Shown one piece after another: positions 50,943-59,241 of a DNA stretch of 64,000 nucleotides (positions within the stretch are counted from its first letter, which is position 1; each line of letters begins with the position of its first letter). The stretch comes from Ruminococcus sp. (GTDB taxonomy: Bacteria; Bacillota; Clostridia; Oscillospirales; Ruminococcaceae). Location of the stretch: assembly GCA_024403935.1 (NCBI GenBank), contig JAKSQV010000003.1, forward strand, positions 24,986 to 88,985, written 5' to 3'. Both the position numbers and the translations under genes were made by a program. The notes under the pieces were generated by a model. That model was not told the origin of the DNA. It did no database searches and worked only from the letters and a program-made list of their open reading frames with translations.

Positions 50943-52499
50943 ATGTTTGGTAAAAAATTTCTGGCTGTTGCGCTCTGTGCTCTTATGACAGCCTCCGTTT
51001 CAGTCGGATGCGGAAAGGATGTCGAGATCAGCGACAGCGGTTCATCTGCTTCCGAGACAACTGCTCCGGCAGAGGTCGATATCATGAACTTCACCGCCCC
51101 TGAAATAGGCGATACTATCATCGAAATGAACATCAGGGACTACGGAACGGTAAAGTTCCGCCTCTTCCCCGAATATGCCGAAAAGGGCTGCGAGAACTTC
51201 ATTGAGCTCGCAAAGAAGGGCTACTATGACGGCCTCACCTTCCACCGCGTTATCAAGGACTTCATGATACAGGGCGGCGATCCCCTCGGAAACGGAACGG
51301 GCGGCGAGTCCTTCTGGGGAGGCGAATTTGACGGAGGTACGGATCCCCACCTTTGTCACGTTACAGGTGCTCTCGCCTATGCGAATTCGGGCGGCACAGA
51401 AACTGACGGAAGCCAGTTCTACATCGTAACAGGCTCAGAAGTTACAGATGATCTCTTCGATTATTACGAATCTGCTCAGAGCGATCTGAAATTCTCTGAC
51501 AAGCAGAAGGAAATATACAAACAGGCAGGCGGCGTTCCGTTCCTTGACGGAAACTACACCGTTTTCGGTCAGGTAATAAGCGGACTTGATGTTGTCTTCA
51601 AGGCACAGTGCGTTCCTACCGATGCGAATGACAAGCCCCTCGGCGACGGCGTCGTTATCGATTCAGTAAAAGTCACCGAGTACAACGACGAGCCGCTACT
51701 CTGGTATCTCAAGGATTACGACTTCGACGATCCCACGGCTGCGGACGTTGCAAACTTCACAGCTCCCGAACAGGGCGAGACAGTCGTAAACATGAAGATA
51801 AAGGACTACGGCAATGTTAAGTTCAAGCTGTTCCCCGAATATGCTCCCGAAGGCGTTGAGAACTTCATCACACACGCCAAGGAAGGCTACTACGACGGAC
51901 TCACTTTCCACCGCATCATCAACGAATTCATGATACAGGGCGGTGATCCCTCCGGCGACGGCACAGGCGGTGAATCCATCTGGGGCGGCAAGTTCGACGG
52001 CGGTAAATACTTCAATCTTATCCATGCAGCAGGCGCACTCGCTTATGCAAATTCGGGCGGAACAAATACCGACGGCAGCCAGTTCTACATTGTTACCGGT
52101 CAGGTATTCAGCGCAGATGAGCTTGCACAGCAGGTAATGTGTACCGACTCAGCGGCTGAGGTGTACACCACATACGGCGGCGCACCGTGGCTCGACGGAG
52201 GTTATACCGTATTCGGTCAGGTCTATGACGGACTTGATATAGTATTCAAGATACAGCAGGTCGAGACAGACGATACCGACAAGCCGAAGGAAGACGTCAT
52301 CATCGAATCCGTAACAGTCGAGGAGTATGACGGTTCACCGTTACGCTGGTATATGTCCGATTATGACGGCTCTGAGGAAACTACCGACGCTGAGGAGACT
52401 TCCGAAACAGAGGAGACCTCAGAGGAGGAAACTACTGAAACCGTAACCGAAGCTGATGCAGAGGATACGACCGCAGAAACCTCCGAATCAGCAGAATGA
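50943..52499 (+). CDS. Lipoprotein with two tandem cyclophilin domains
   Basis: 518 residues. The lipoprotein signal peptide ends SVSVGC (C23). Two full cyclophilin domains follow (about 50-250 and 270-475). Each has GLTFHR(V/I)I..FMIQGGDP.G.GTGGES.WGG.FDGG and GALAYANSGGT.TDGSQFYIVTG, with the catalytic Arg, Phe and Gln conserved. The domains are about two-thirds identical by eye, so they arose by internal duplication. The last ~45 residues are Glu/Thr-rich (ETTDAEETSETEETSEE...). It folds or isomerises prolines outside the membrane, in the PrsA-like niche. The ATG at 50943 has GAGGAG 6-7 nt upstream. Confidence 0.93.
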   Translation: MFGKKFLAVALCALMTASVSVGCGKDVEISDSGSSASETTAPAEVDIMNFTAPEIGDTIIEMNIRDYGTVKFRLFPEYAEKGCENFIELAKKGYYDGLTFHRVIKDFMIQGGDPLGNGTGGESFWGGEFDGGTDPHLCHVTGALAYANSGGTETDGSQFYIVTGSEVTDDLFDYYESAQSDLKFSDKQKEIYKQAGGVPFLDGNYTVFGQVISGLDVVFKAQCVPTDANDKPLGDGVVIDSVKVTEYNDEPLLWYLKDYDFDDPTAADVANFTAPEQGETVVNMKIKDYGNVKFKLFPEYAPEGVENFITHAKEGYYDGLTFHRIINEFMIQGGDPSGDGTGGESIWGGKFDGGKYFNLIHAAGALAYANSGGTNTDGSQFYIVTGQVFSADELAQQVMCTDSAAEVYTTYGGAPWLDGGYTVFGQVYDGLDIVFKIQQVETDDTDKPKEDVIIESVTVEEYDGSPLRWYMSDYDGSEETTDAEETSETEETSEEETTETVTEADAEDTTAETSESAE

Positions 52500-52579
52500 G
52501 CACAATTTTTCAGAAAACAAAAGAAAGACACCGGGGACAGATACAGAAATAAATCCCGGTAAATAAGGAGAGAAATCAT

Positions 52580-53881
52580 TTGGATAAGTTTGTGATAAGG
52601 GGCGGCAGACGCCTTGAAGGAGAAGTTGTCATAAGCGGCGCAAAAAATGCGGCTGTTGCGATACTTCCCGCTGTTATCCTTTCCGACGAGCCCTGCATTA
52701 TCGAAAATGTTCCTTCGATAAGCGATGTCAATATCTGCCTGCAGATACTTGAGGAAATGGGCGCAGATGTCAGATCTGTCGGCAAAGACGCTTACCTCAT
52801 AGACCCCACCAGCATAAACAAGGTATGTGTACCATACGAGTATGCAAGAAAAATGCGCGCTTCGTACTATTTCCTCGGAGCTCTGCTCGGAAAATTCAAC
52901 AAGGCACGCGTTTCAATGCCGGGCGGCTGTCCTCTCGGAGACCGCCCCATAGACCAGCATCTCAAGGCTTTCTCGGCTCTCGGAGCTGAGTACACGCTCA
53001 GTCAGGGCATGATAGACCTCAAAGCAGACAAGCTCAGAGGCAGTCAGATATTCTTCGATGTCGTTACAGTCGGCGCAACCATGAATGCCATGCTTGCGGC
53101 TGTCAAGGCAGAAGGACTGACTATTATCGAGAATGCCGCAAAGGAGCCTCACATCGTTGACCTTGCCAACTTCCTCAACTCCATGGGTGCAAATATCATG
53201 GGTGCAGGTACGGATGTAATCAAGGTCAGAGGCGTTGATAAGCTCTACGGCACGACCTATTCCGTTATCCCCGACCAGATCGAGGCAGGAACTTTCATGG
53301 TCGCTATCGCCGCAACAAAGGGCGATGCCATTGTAAAGAACATTATCCCCAAGCATCTCGAATCCATAACAAAGAAGCTCGAAAAGATCGGCGTCAACAT
53401 CGAACAGTATGACGACAGCATGCGCGTATGGGTAGACGGCCCGCTCGTAAAGGCAAACATCAAGACTGCTCCCCACCCCGGATTCCCGACGGATATGCAG
53501 TCCCAGATAGCCACACTGCTCACTCTCGCTGAGGGCACAAGCATCATCACCGAAAATATATGGGAACAGCGTTTCCGCTACGTTGACGAGCTGAGACGTA
53601 TGGGCGCAGATATTACCGTAAACGGCAAGATCGCTCTTATTGAAGGTACAGGCAAGCTCATGGGAGCTCCCGTGAAGGCCTGCGACCTAAGAGCAGGCGC
53701 AGCTCTCATCATTGCAGGACTTGCAGCAAGCGGCGTCACTGAAATAGAGGACATCTTCCATATTGAGCGCGGCTATGACTGCATGGAGGGAAAACTCCGT
53801 GCAATGGGAGCAGATATCGAAAAGGTAAGCGTTCCTGACAAGCCGAATGCGAAATCGGAAAACACAAAAGCAGCAGTATAA
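52580..53881 (+). CDS. murA: UDP-N-acetylglucosamine 1-carboxyvinyltransferase
   Basis: 433 residues. GGRRLEGEVVISGAKNAAVAILPA is the substrate loop with Lys22/Asn23-type residues. The catalytic Cys is in MPGGCPLGDRPIDQHL, the fosfomycin target. GAHPGFPTDMQ-type text appears as PHPGFPTDMQSQIATLLTLAEG and the end has DLRAGAALIIAGL. It adds enolpyruvate to UDP-GlcNAc, the first committed step of peptidoglycan. The start codon is TTG at 52580, 9 nt behind AAGGAG. It ends in a strong terminator. Confidence 0.97.
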   Translation: MDKFVIRGGRRLEGEVVISGAKNAAVAILPAVILSDEPCIIENVPSISDVNICLQILEEMGADVRSVGKDAYLIDPTSINKVCVPYEYARKMRASYYFLGALLGKFNKARVSMPGGCPLGDRPIDQHLKAFSALGAEYTLSQGMIDLKADKLRGSQIFFDVVTVGATMNAMLAAVKAEGLTIIENAAKEPHIVDLANFLNSMGANIMGAGTDVIKVRGVDKLYGTTYSVIPDQIEAGTFMVAIAATKGDAIVKNIIPKHLESITKKLEKIGVNIEQYDDSMRVWVDGPLVKANIKTAPHPGFPTDMQSQIATLLTLAEGTSIITENIWEQRFRYVDELRRMGADITVNGKIALIEGTGKLMGAPVKACDLRAGAALIIAGLAASGVTEIEDIFHIERGYDCMEGKLRAMGADIEKVSVPDKPNAKSENTKAAV

Positions 53882-53891
53882 CAAACGAAAC

Positions 53892-53926
53892 AAGCCTCAG
53901 TCCGCGGACTGAGGCTTCTTTTTTCA
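53892..53926 (+). terminator. Terminator of murA
   Basis: Perfect stem AAGCCTCAGTCC / GGACTGAGGCTT with a GC centre, then TTTTTT. Confidence 0.9.
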
Positions 53927-53933
53927 TACATTG

Positions 53934-53960
53934 AAAAAGGAGAGCACAGCGATGCTCCCC
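53934..53960 (-). terminator. Terminator of lysC
   Basis: Minus-strand stem GG.GAGCA / TGCTC.CC with a 6-nt loop, then TTTTT (53938-53934). Confidence 0.78.
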
Positions 53961-53967
53961 TTTTTGA

Positions 53968-55302
53968 TTATTTCTCGGAATTGATGAACATATCGTATAT
54001 GCGGCGGATAGCCTCGGAGAGGTCGTTCTCGCTGACACCGATGATGACGTTCAGCTCACTTGAGCCCTGATCTATCAGCTTTACATTTATCCTTGCGTGT
54101 GCCATTGAAGCAAATACACGCGCAACTGTTCCTCTTGTGTTCTTCATTCTTCTGCCGACTACTGCAAGCATTGCAAGTCCGTCCTCGACATCAATGTGGT
54201 CAGGCTCGACCTCGCGGCGAAGCTCAGCTATTACCTTATCGCGTACAGGCTCAAGCTTTGCAGTTTCAATGGTAACGCTCATTGTGTCGATACCCGACGG
54301 CATGTGCTCGAACGAAAGACCGTTGTCATAAAGCACCTTCAGTACCTTCATTCCGAAGCCGCGCTCGTTGTTCATCATGGCTTTTTCGATATTGATAGAG
54401 CTGAAGCCCTTCTTGCCTGCGATACCTGTGATGGTGTGTCCGAGGCTCTCACGGCTGAAATCGTGGTCGTTGGATACGATCATCGTGCCTGCATCCTCGG
54501 GAGCGTTGGTATTGCGGATATTTATCGGTATACCTGCTGAACGTACAGGGAAAATGGCATCCTCGTGGAGCACGGATGCGCCCATATATGCAAGCTCACG
54601 AAGCTCACGGTAGGTTATCGTCTCAATGACATCAGGATTTTCGACTATACGCGGATCTGCAACGAGGAAGCCTGAAACGTCAGTCCAGTTCTCGTATATC
54701 TCCGCTCTGACAGCGTTTGCGATTATCGAACCTGTAACGTCTGAGCCGCCGCGCGAAAAGGTCTTGATGATACCCTCGGTCGTTCTGCCGTAGAAGCCGG
54801 GGATAACAGCGTTGTCAAGCCCCTTTATCCGCTCGCGTATCGCCTTTATTGTCTCATCGAGGAGTAAAGTTCCCTTGGTATTGAATACTATTACATCAGC
54901 GGCATCAACAAAGTTGAATCCGAGGAATTCCGCAAGCACCTTGCCGTTGAGGTACTCGCCGCGGCTTGCTGCATAGTCCTTTGCAGGACGCGCCTTGAGC
55001 TCGCGCTCGATGGTATCGAACTCCCCGTCAAGTGAGATGCTCATGCCGAGCTCGGAGATGATACCGTTGTATCTGTCCTTTATCATCTGCAGGTCATCGG
55101 CAAAATCAACGCCGCTTCCTGCAAGCTCACAGCACTTGTAAAGCATATCCGTTACCTTTATATCGTCTGAAAAACGCTTGCCGGGTGCGGAGGGCACTAC
55201 AAAACGGCGGCTGTCATCAGCCTTTATGATAGCAGCGACCTTTCTGAACTGGTTTGCGTCAGCGAGTGAGCTTCCGCCGAATTTTACAACTTTATAAGCC
55301 AT
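53968..55302 (-). CDS. lysC: Aspartate kinase
   Basis: 444 residues. The kinase domain starts YKVVKFGGSSLADANQF (KFGGSS binds ATP phosphate) and contains IPGFYGRTTEGIIKTFSRGGSDVTGSI and ENWTDVSGFLVADPRIV. Two C-terminal ACT domains (about 305-444, with SINIEKAMMNNERGFGMKVLKVL and ARINVKLIDQGSSELNVIIGV) carry allosteric control by amino acids. It phosphorylates aspartate for lysine, threonine and methionine synthesis. The start is ATG 55302, with AAGGAAGGA upstream; a longer open frame extends upstream without a ribosome site. Its short leader has no lysine riboswitch. Confidence 0.95.
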   Translation of the reverse strand: MAYKVVKFGGSSLADANQFRKVAAIIKADDSRRFVVPSAPGKRFSDDIKVTDMLYKCCELAGSGVDFADDLQMIKDRYNGIISELGMSISLDGEFDTIERELKARPAKDYAASRGEYLNGKVLAEFLGFNFVDAADVIVFNTKGTLLLDETIKAIRERIKGLDNAVIPGFYGRTTEGIIKTFSRGGSDVTGSIIANAVRAEIYENWTDVSGFLVADPRIVENPDVIETITYRELRELAYMGASVLHEDAIFPVRSAGIPINIRNTNAPEDAGTMIVSNDHDFSRESLGHTITGIAGKKGFSSINIEKAMMNNERGFGMKVLKVLYDNGLSFEHMPSGIDTMSVTIETAKLEPVRDKVIAELRREVEPDHIDVEDGLAMLAVVGRRMKNTRGTVARVFASMAHARINVKLIDQGSSELNVIIGVSENDLSEAIRRIYDMFINSEK

Positions 55303-55652
55303 AGTTATATCCTTCCTTGAAGTAAACATTTCTATTGATAATAATACAACAATATCAATTATACTCCAAAAAAAGGGGAAAATCCATTGACAGAAAGCCA
55401 AATTTCCGTCACTCCTGACGTGTGTTTTTAGTAAATACGCTTGTGCGCGGCTCGCGGACAGGTTCGGGCAGAACGCGTTATTCCTCCAAAAAAAGCGGAC
55501 GGTCAGAAGGTGCAGCAACGGCAAACCAATAGTTGCCGTCGTTGTCAGCCTGAAACCGTCCGGATAAGATATGTCAGAGAGTGGTTAAAACTCATTGATA
55601 ATATTATATGCAGTCTGATCACTGTTTATTCAGACAGAATTTCTTCTGCTGC
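55303..55652 (-). other. lysC leader and ATPase 3' flank
   Basis: A gene-free stretch. It holds a TATAAT -10 box (55363-55358) for lysC with a weak -35. An overlapping inverted repeat ATTGATA/TATCAAT (55334-55340 and 55353-55359) is a possible operator. Farther right is the large terminator hairpin of the ATPase gene (55488-55561). Confidence 0.55.
55488..55561 (-). terminator. Large two-tier terminator hairpin behind the P-type ATPase gene
   Basis: Minus-strand outer stem GGACGGT/ACCGTCC encloses an inner hairpin ACGGCAA/TTGCCGT and is followed by TTTTTTT (55494-55488). It is unusually long (about 65 nt) for a terminator. Confidence 0.7.
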
Positions 55653-58298
55653 TCAATATTTCAGCCGCCGTTCACTTTTCGGTCTGAAGACAAGCGTGAA
55701 TAGTCCGCTCAGCAGCGGAACTGACACACTCAGTCCGACAGCCGTGAAAAACTGCTCGGAGGTTAGCATCACCGTGTCAAAAACAGCCCGGAGCTGCGGA
55801 ACGAACACTGCCGAAGCAAGTGCCGCAGCAGATACCAACACCGCAAGCACAAGCCTGATATTGTTGAACGGGTTGATGCCGAACAGCGACCTCCGCTCCG
55901 ACTTACACTCAAATACGTGAATAAGCTGTGACATTACAAGCGTGATGAGAGCCGCAGTCCGCCCTGCTTCGAGGCTTCCGCCCATGCGCAGCACGAGCGA
56001 GAATGCCGCAAGCGTTGACAGCCCGATGAATACGCCGCGGAACAGTATCTTCCACATCAGTCCGCCCGAAAAGAAGCCCTCATCAGAGCGGCGCGGCGGA
56101 CGGCTCATAATTTCCTTTTCGGGCGGCTCAAGCCCGAGAGCTATCGCAGGCAGACCGTCGGTAACAAGATTGACAAGCAGTATCTGTGCAGGCAGCAGAA
56201 CTATCGGCATACCCATGACGATACCTCCGAACATCGTCAGTACCTCGCCGATGTTGCACGAGAGCAGATACCGCACGAATTTACGGATATTCGCGTACAC
56301 GCAGCGTCCCTGTTCGACCGCATTGACGAGAGTGACAAGATTATCATCGAGGAGTATCACGTCAGCAGCCTGCTTGGTAACATCTGTACCCGTTATCCCC
56401 ATAGCCACGCCGACATCGGCTTCCTTTACAGCAGGGGCATCGTTCACTCCGTCGCCAGTCATTGTGACTATCTCACCGCGCCGCTTGAAACTCTGCACGA
56501 TACGGAGCTTGTGTATCGGCTCCACACGCGCAAATACAGTATATCTGCCGATATTTCTGTCAAGCTCCTCATCGGACATCTCATTCAGCTCCGCACCTGT
56601 AACAGCCTGACCGTTTTTCAGCAGCCCTGCCTTTTTAGCAACAGCAACAGCAGTATTTTTGTGATCGCCCGTAATCATCACGGTACGCACGGAAGCCGCC
56701 GCACACCTGCGTATTGCGGCTCTTGCCTCCTCACGCGGAGGATCGAGCATTCCTGCGAGCCCGAGAAATACGAGACCGCCGCGGTCGGGGTCAAAGCTCT
56801 CGCAGTCACAGCAGGCAAGCGCAAGGACTCTCAGTGCCCTGTCGGACATATCCTCTGCCATGCGCGATATTTCACCGCGCACAGCAAACGTGAGCGGCAG
56901 CAGCTCGCCGCTGTCCGACATATAGCGGCTGCATCGCGGAAGAATCACCTCCTCCGCGCCCTTGAAGCAGGCGCGCCTGCCGCTCCTGCCGCCGACATGA
57001 ACAGCCATAAACCGCGTTTCACTGTCGAACGGATACTCGCTTAGCCGCGGATTATCAGCCTCAAGTGCCTGCCTTGTGAAGCCTGCCTTTGCAGCCGCGA
57101 TAAGTATCGCTGCCTCAGTCGGATCGCCCGTTGTCTCCCATTCTTCCTTTCCACGCCGCAGAGAACGTGAAGTTTTGCCCGTTATTACGGCATCAGAGCA
57201 GAGCACTCCGCAGCGCAGAGCTTCACTCATTGCCTTTTCCGAAGCTGCATCAACAGCTTTACCGTCCTCGCCGCGTGTGACCTCTCCGCTCATGCGATAG
57301 CCCATTCCGCTGAAGTAATAGCGGCTCCCCACGGTCGCAAGCTCGGTCATGGTCATTTTGTTTTCGGTGATAGTGCCCGTCTTATCGGAGCATATCACCG
57401 ATGTACAGCCGAGCGTCTCGACGCTGTGAAGCCTGTTGACAAGGGCTTTCTGCCTGAGCATACGGCTCACCGCAAGGGCAAGCGCGATAGTCACAGTTGC
57501 AGGAAGTCCCTCGGGGATCGCCGCTATTGCAATGGTTATGCCCGTCATCAGCATATCGAACACATCCTCGCCGCGCAGTACTCCTGCTCCGAACACTGCC
57601 GCACACACAACGAGGCAGATGACTGCCACGACCTTTCCGAGCTCCGCAAGCCGCTTTTGCAGGGGTGTCATATCCCTGCCGATATCGGCAAGAAGGTCGG
57701 AGATGTGTCCCATCTGCGTATTTCTGCCTGTTGCGATGACACGGGCACGGCAGGTACCGCGGACAGCGGAAGTTCCGCAGTAGACAATGTTGGACTTGCC
57801 GACTGAATTATCGCTGTCATTTTCAGCTCCCGACCGCTTTGCGGCAGGCTCTGATTCGCCCGTAAGCATTGCCTCGTCGCAGAAAAAGCCCGCCGAGCTG
57901 AGTATCGCGCCGTCCGCAGGCACTCTGTCTCCTGCTTCAAGCTCGATGACATCTCCCCTCACGAGCCGTGCCGCCTCTATCACACAAAGCCTGCCGTCAC
58001 GGTAGCATTTAGCTGTCGGAGCTGTCATAGAGCGCAGGGCTTCGAGGGTGTGCTCAGTGCGGAATTCCTGAATAAAGCCGAGTATGGCATTCAGCAGGAC
58101 AATGAGGATTATCGTTACCGCGTCCGAGACCTCGCCGAGCAGTACGGACACAACAGTCGCTCCGAGCAGTATCATCACCATAACATCCCTGAACTGCCCG
58201 ATAAATATTTTTACCGCGCCGTTTTTCTTCTTTTCTTCAAGTACATTTTCGCCCTCTGCTTTCAGGCGTTCAGCCGCTTCCTTTTCGGTAAGTCCCAT
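55653..58298 (-). CDS. P-type Ca2+-transporting ATPase (type II)
   Basis: 881 residues. The actuator motif is MLTGESEP, the phosphorylation site CSDKTGTITENKMT, and the hinge MTGDGVNDAPAVKEADVGVAMGITGTDV. About ten spans are visible, including M4 with AIPEGLPATVTIAL and M6 with LVNLVTDGLPAIALG. These residues fit SERCA/PMR1-like Ca2+ pumps. It exports Ca2+ (or Mn2+) from the cell. The start ATG 58298 has AAGGAG 8 nt upstream; the open frame further upstream is not used. Flanked by terminators on both sides, so probably a single-gene unit. Confidence 0.93.
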   Translation of the reverse strand: MGLTEKEAAERLKAEGENVLEEKKKNGAVKIFIGQFRDVMVMILLGATVVSVLLGEVSDAVTIILIVLLNAILGFIQEFRTEHTLEALRSMTAPTAKCYRDGRLCVIEAARLVRGDVIELEAGDRVPADGAILSSAGFFCDEAMLTGESEPAAKRSGAENDSDNSVGKSNIVYCGTSAVRGTCRARVIATGRNTQMGHISDLLADIGRDMTPLQKRLAELGKVVAVICLVVCAAVFGAGVLRGEDVFDMLMTGITIAIAAIPEGLPATVTIALALAVSRMLRQKALVNRLHSVETLGCTSVICSDKTGTITENKMTMTELATVGSRYYFSGMGYRMSGEVTRGEDGKAVDAASEKAMSEALRCGVLCSDAVITGKTSRSLRRGKEEWETTGDPTEAAILIAAAKAGFTRQALEADNPRLSEYPFDSETRFMAVHVGGRSGRRACFKGAEEVILPRCSRYMSDSGELLPLTFAVRGEISRMAEDMSDRALRVLALACCDCESFDPDRGGLVFLGLAGMLDPPREEARAAIRRCAAASVRTVMITGDHKNTAVAVAKKAGLLKNGQAVTGAELNEMSDEELDRNIGRYTVFARVEPIHKLRIVQSFKRRGEIVTMTGDGVNDAPAVKEADVGVAMGITGTDVTKQAADVILLDDNLVTLVNAVEQGRCVYANIRKFVRYLLSCNIGEVLTMFGGIVMGMPIVLLPAQILLVNLVTDGLPAIALGLEPPEKEIMSRPPRRSDEGFFSGGLMWKILFRGVFIGLSTLAAFSLVLRMGGSLEAGRTAALITLVMSQLIHVFECKSERRSLFGINPFNNIRLVLAVLVSAAALASAVFVPQLRAVFDTVMLTSEQFFTAVGLSVSVPLLSGLFTLVFRPKSERRLKY

Positions 58299-58391
58299 AT
58301 CATCCACTCCTTTGATTGCATCTGTCAGTAAATGATATGCGGACGAACAGTGCAGTATGACGGGACAGGGATTTATTGACACGGCAGCACA

Positions 58392-58422
58392 AAGCCCCGA
58401 AGCGCTGACCGCTTCGGGGCTT
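58392..58422 (-). terminator. Terminator behind the rnr-lipoprotein pair
   Basis: Strong 13-bp stem AAGCCCCGAAGCG / CGCTTCGGGGCTT; the T-run is short (TTT). Confidence 0.72.
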
Positions 58423-58450
58423 GATTGCTGTATATATTGAAGTATCCTTG

Positions 58451-59227
58451 TCAGTTGGGGAGAGTAAACGATCCTGCTTTCCATGTACCGTCGGGATCAA
58501 TGACAACAGAGAATGTCCTGTCCTCATAATATTTCTCGTTGCCCCAGTCAGAGCCGTCATAGTTGTCGCGGACAGTAAAGAACAGTTCGTCATCTGTCTT
58601 GCCGTCAAGGCTGATGATCTCTGAATTCACATATTCGATATGTGTGCCGCGCGCTCCGCAGAGGCAGTACACTCTGCCGTTGCTGTCGAGGTATGTTTCT
58701 TCGATGTGGTCGGGATACTTTTCACTGAATACTCTGTGATAATCCGCCTTGACATCGGCAACGGAATTAATGCCGTCCTGAGTGACAAGGGAGTATTTCC
58801 AGCCGTAGTCCCCCTCGATCTGCTGCTCGGAGTCGCACTGATAGGGACAGCCTATCGTGAACTTCAGGCTCATTTCGTGTGCAGACTCGTACAGTTCCTG
58901 AGCAGCCGCTATAAGCGTTGCGTCAGACTGGTCGCCGGCAGGAGCGTCAAACACTATCGCGCCGCTTCCATTGTTGTGGAAGACGCCAAGATCTGCGGTC
59001 TCAGGAGATGAAACAGGTTCAACAGCGGCAGGCTCGGTAGCGGCTGCTGTTACTGCAGGTTCTTCCGCTTCCGTCACGGGCTCTGTTTCAGCCCCGGTAA
59101 CTATCGGAGCTTCTGTGACTGCCTCGGTCACGGGCTGACCTGCACTTCCTGTCTCGACGGCTGTTCCGCAGGAGCAAAGTCCGCAGAGGAGTGCTGCTGT
59201 AATGATCGTCATGCTGTATTTCTTCAT
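58451..59227 (-). CDS. Lipoprotein of unknown function (258 aa)
   Basis: The lipoprotein signal peptide ends LLCGLCSC (C20). A ~55-residue Thr/Glu/Ala/Pro-rich spacer (TEAVTEAPIVTGAETEPVTEAEEP) follows, then a globular domain of ~170 residues with three cysteines (CPYQC, VYCLCGARG) and SLKFTIG, FSVVIDPDGTWKAGSF. The layout resembles small outer lipoproteins such as IseA-type endopeptidase inhibitors, but I cannot confirm that. The ATG at 59227 has AAAGGA 9 nt upstream. It follows rnr by 14 bp and is probably co-transcribed. Confidence 0.72.
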   Translation of the reverse strand: MKKYSMTIITAALLCGLCSCGTAVETGSAGQPVTEAVTEAPIVTGAETEPVTEAEEPAVTAAATEPAAVEPVSSPETADLGVFHNNGSGAIVFDAPAGDQSDATLIAAAQELYESAHEMSLKFTIGCPYQCDSEQQIEGDYGWKYSLVTQDGINSVADVKADYHRVFSEKYPDHIEETYLDSNGRVYCLCGARGTHIEYVNSEIISLDGKTDDELFFTVRDNYDGSDWGNEKYYEDRTFSVVIDPDGTWKAGSFTLPN

Positions 59228-59241
59228 TTCTGTCATCCTTT

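Noticed and set aside
55303-55652. Lysine riboswitch before lysC
   Set aside because: None of the conserved L-box stretches were found. The large hairpin lies upstream of the best lysC promoter, so it belongs to the ATPase transcript.
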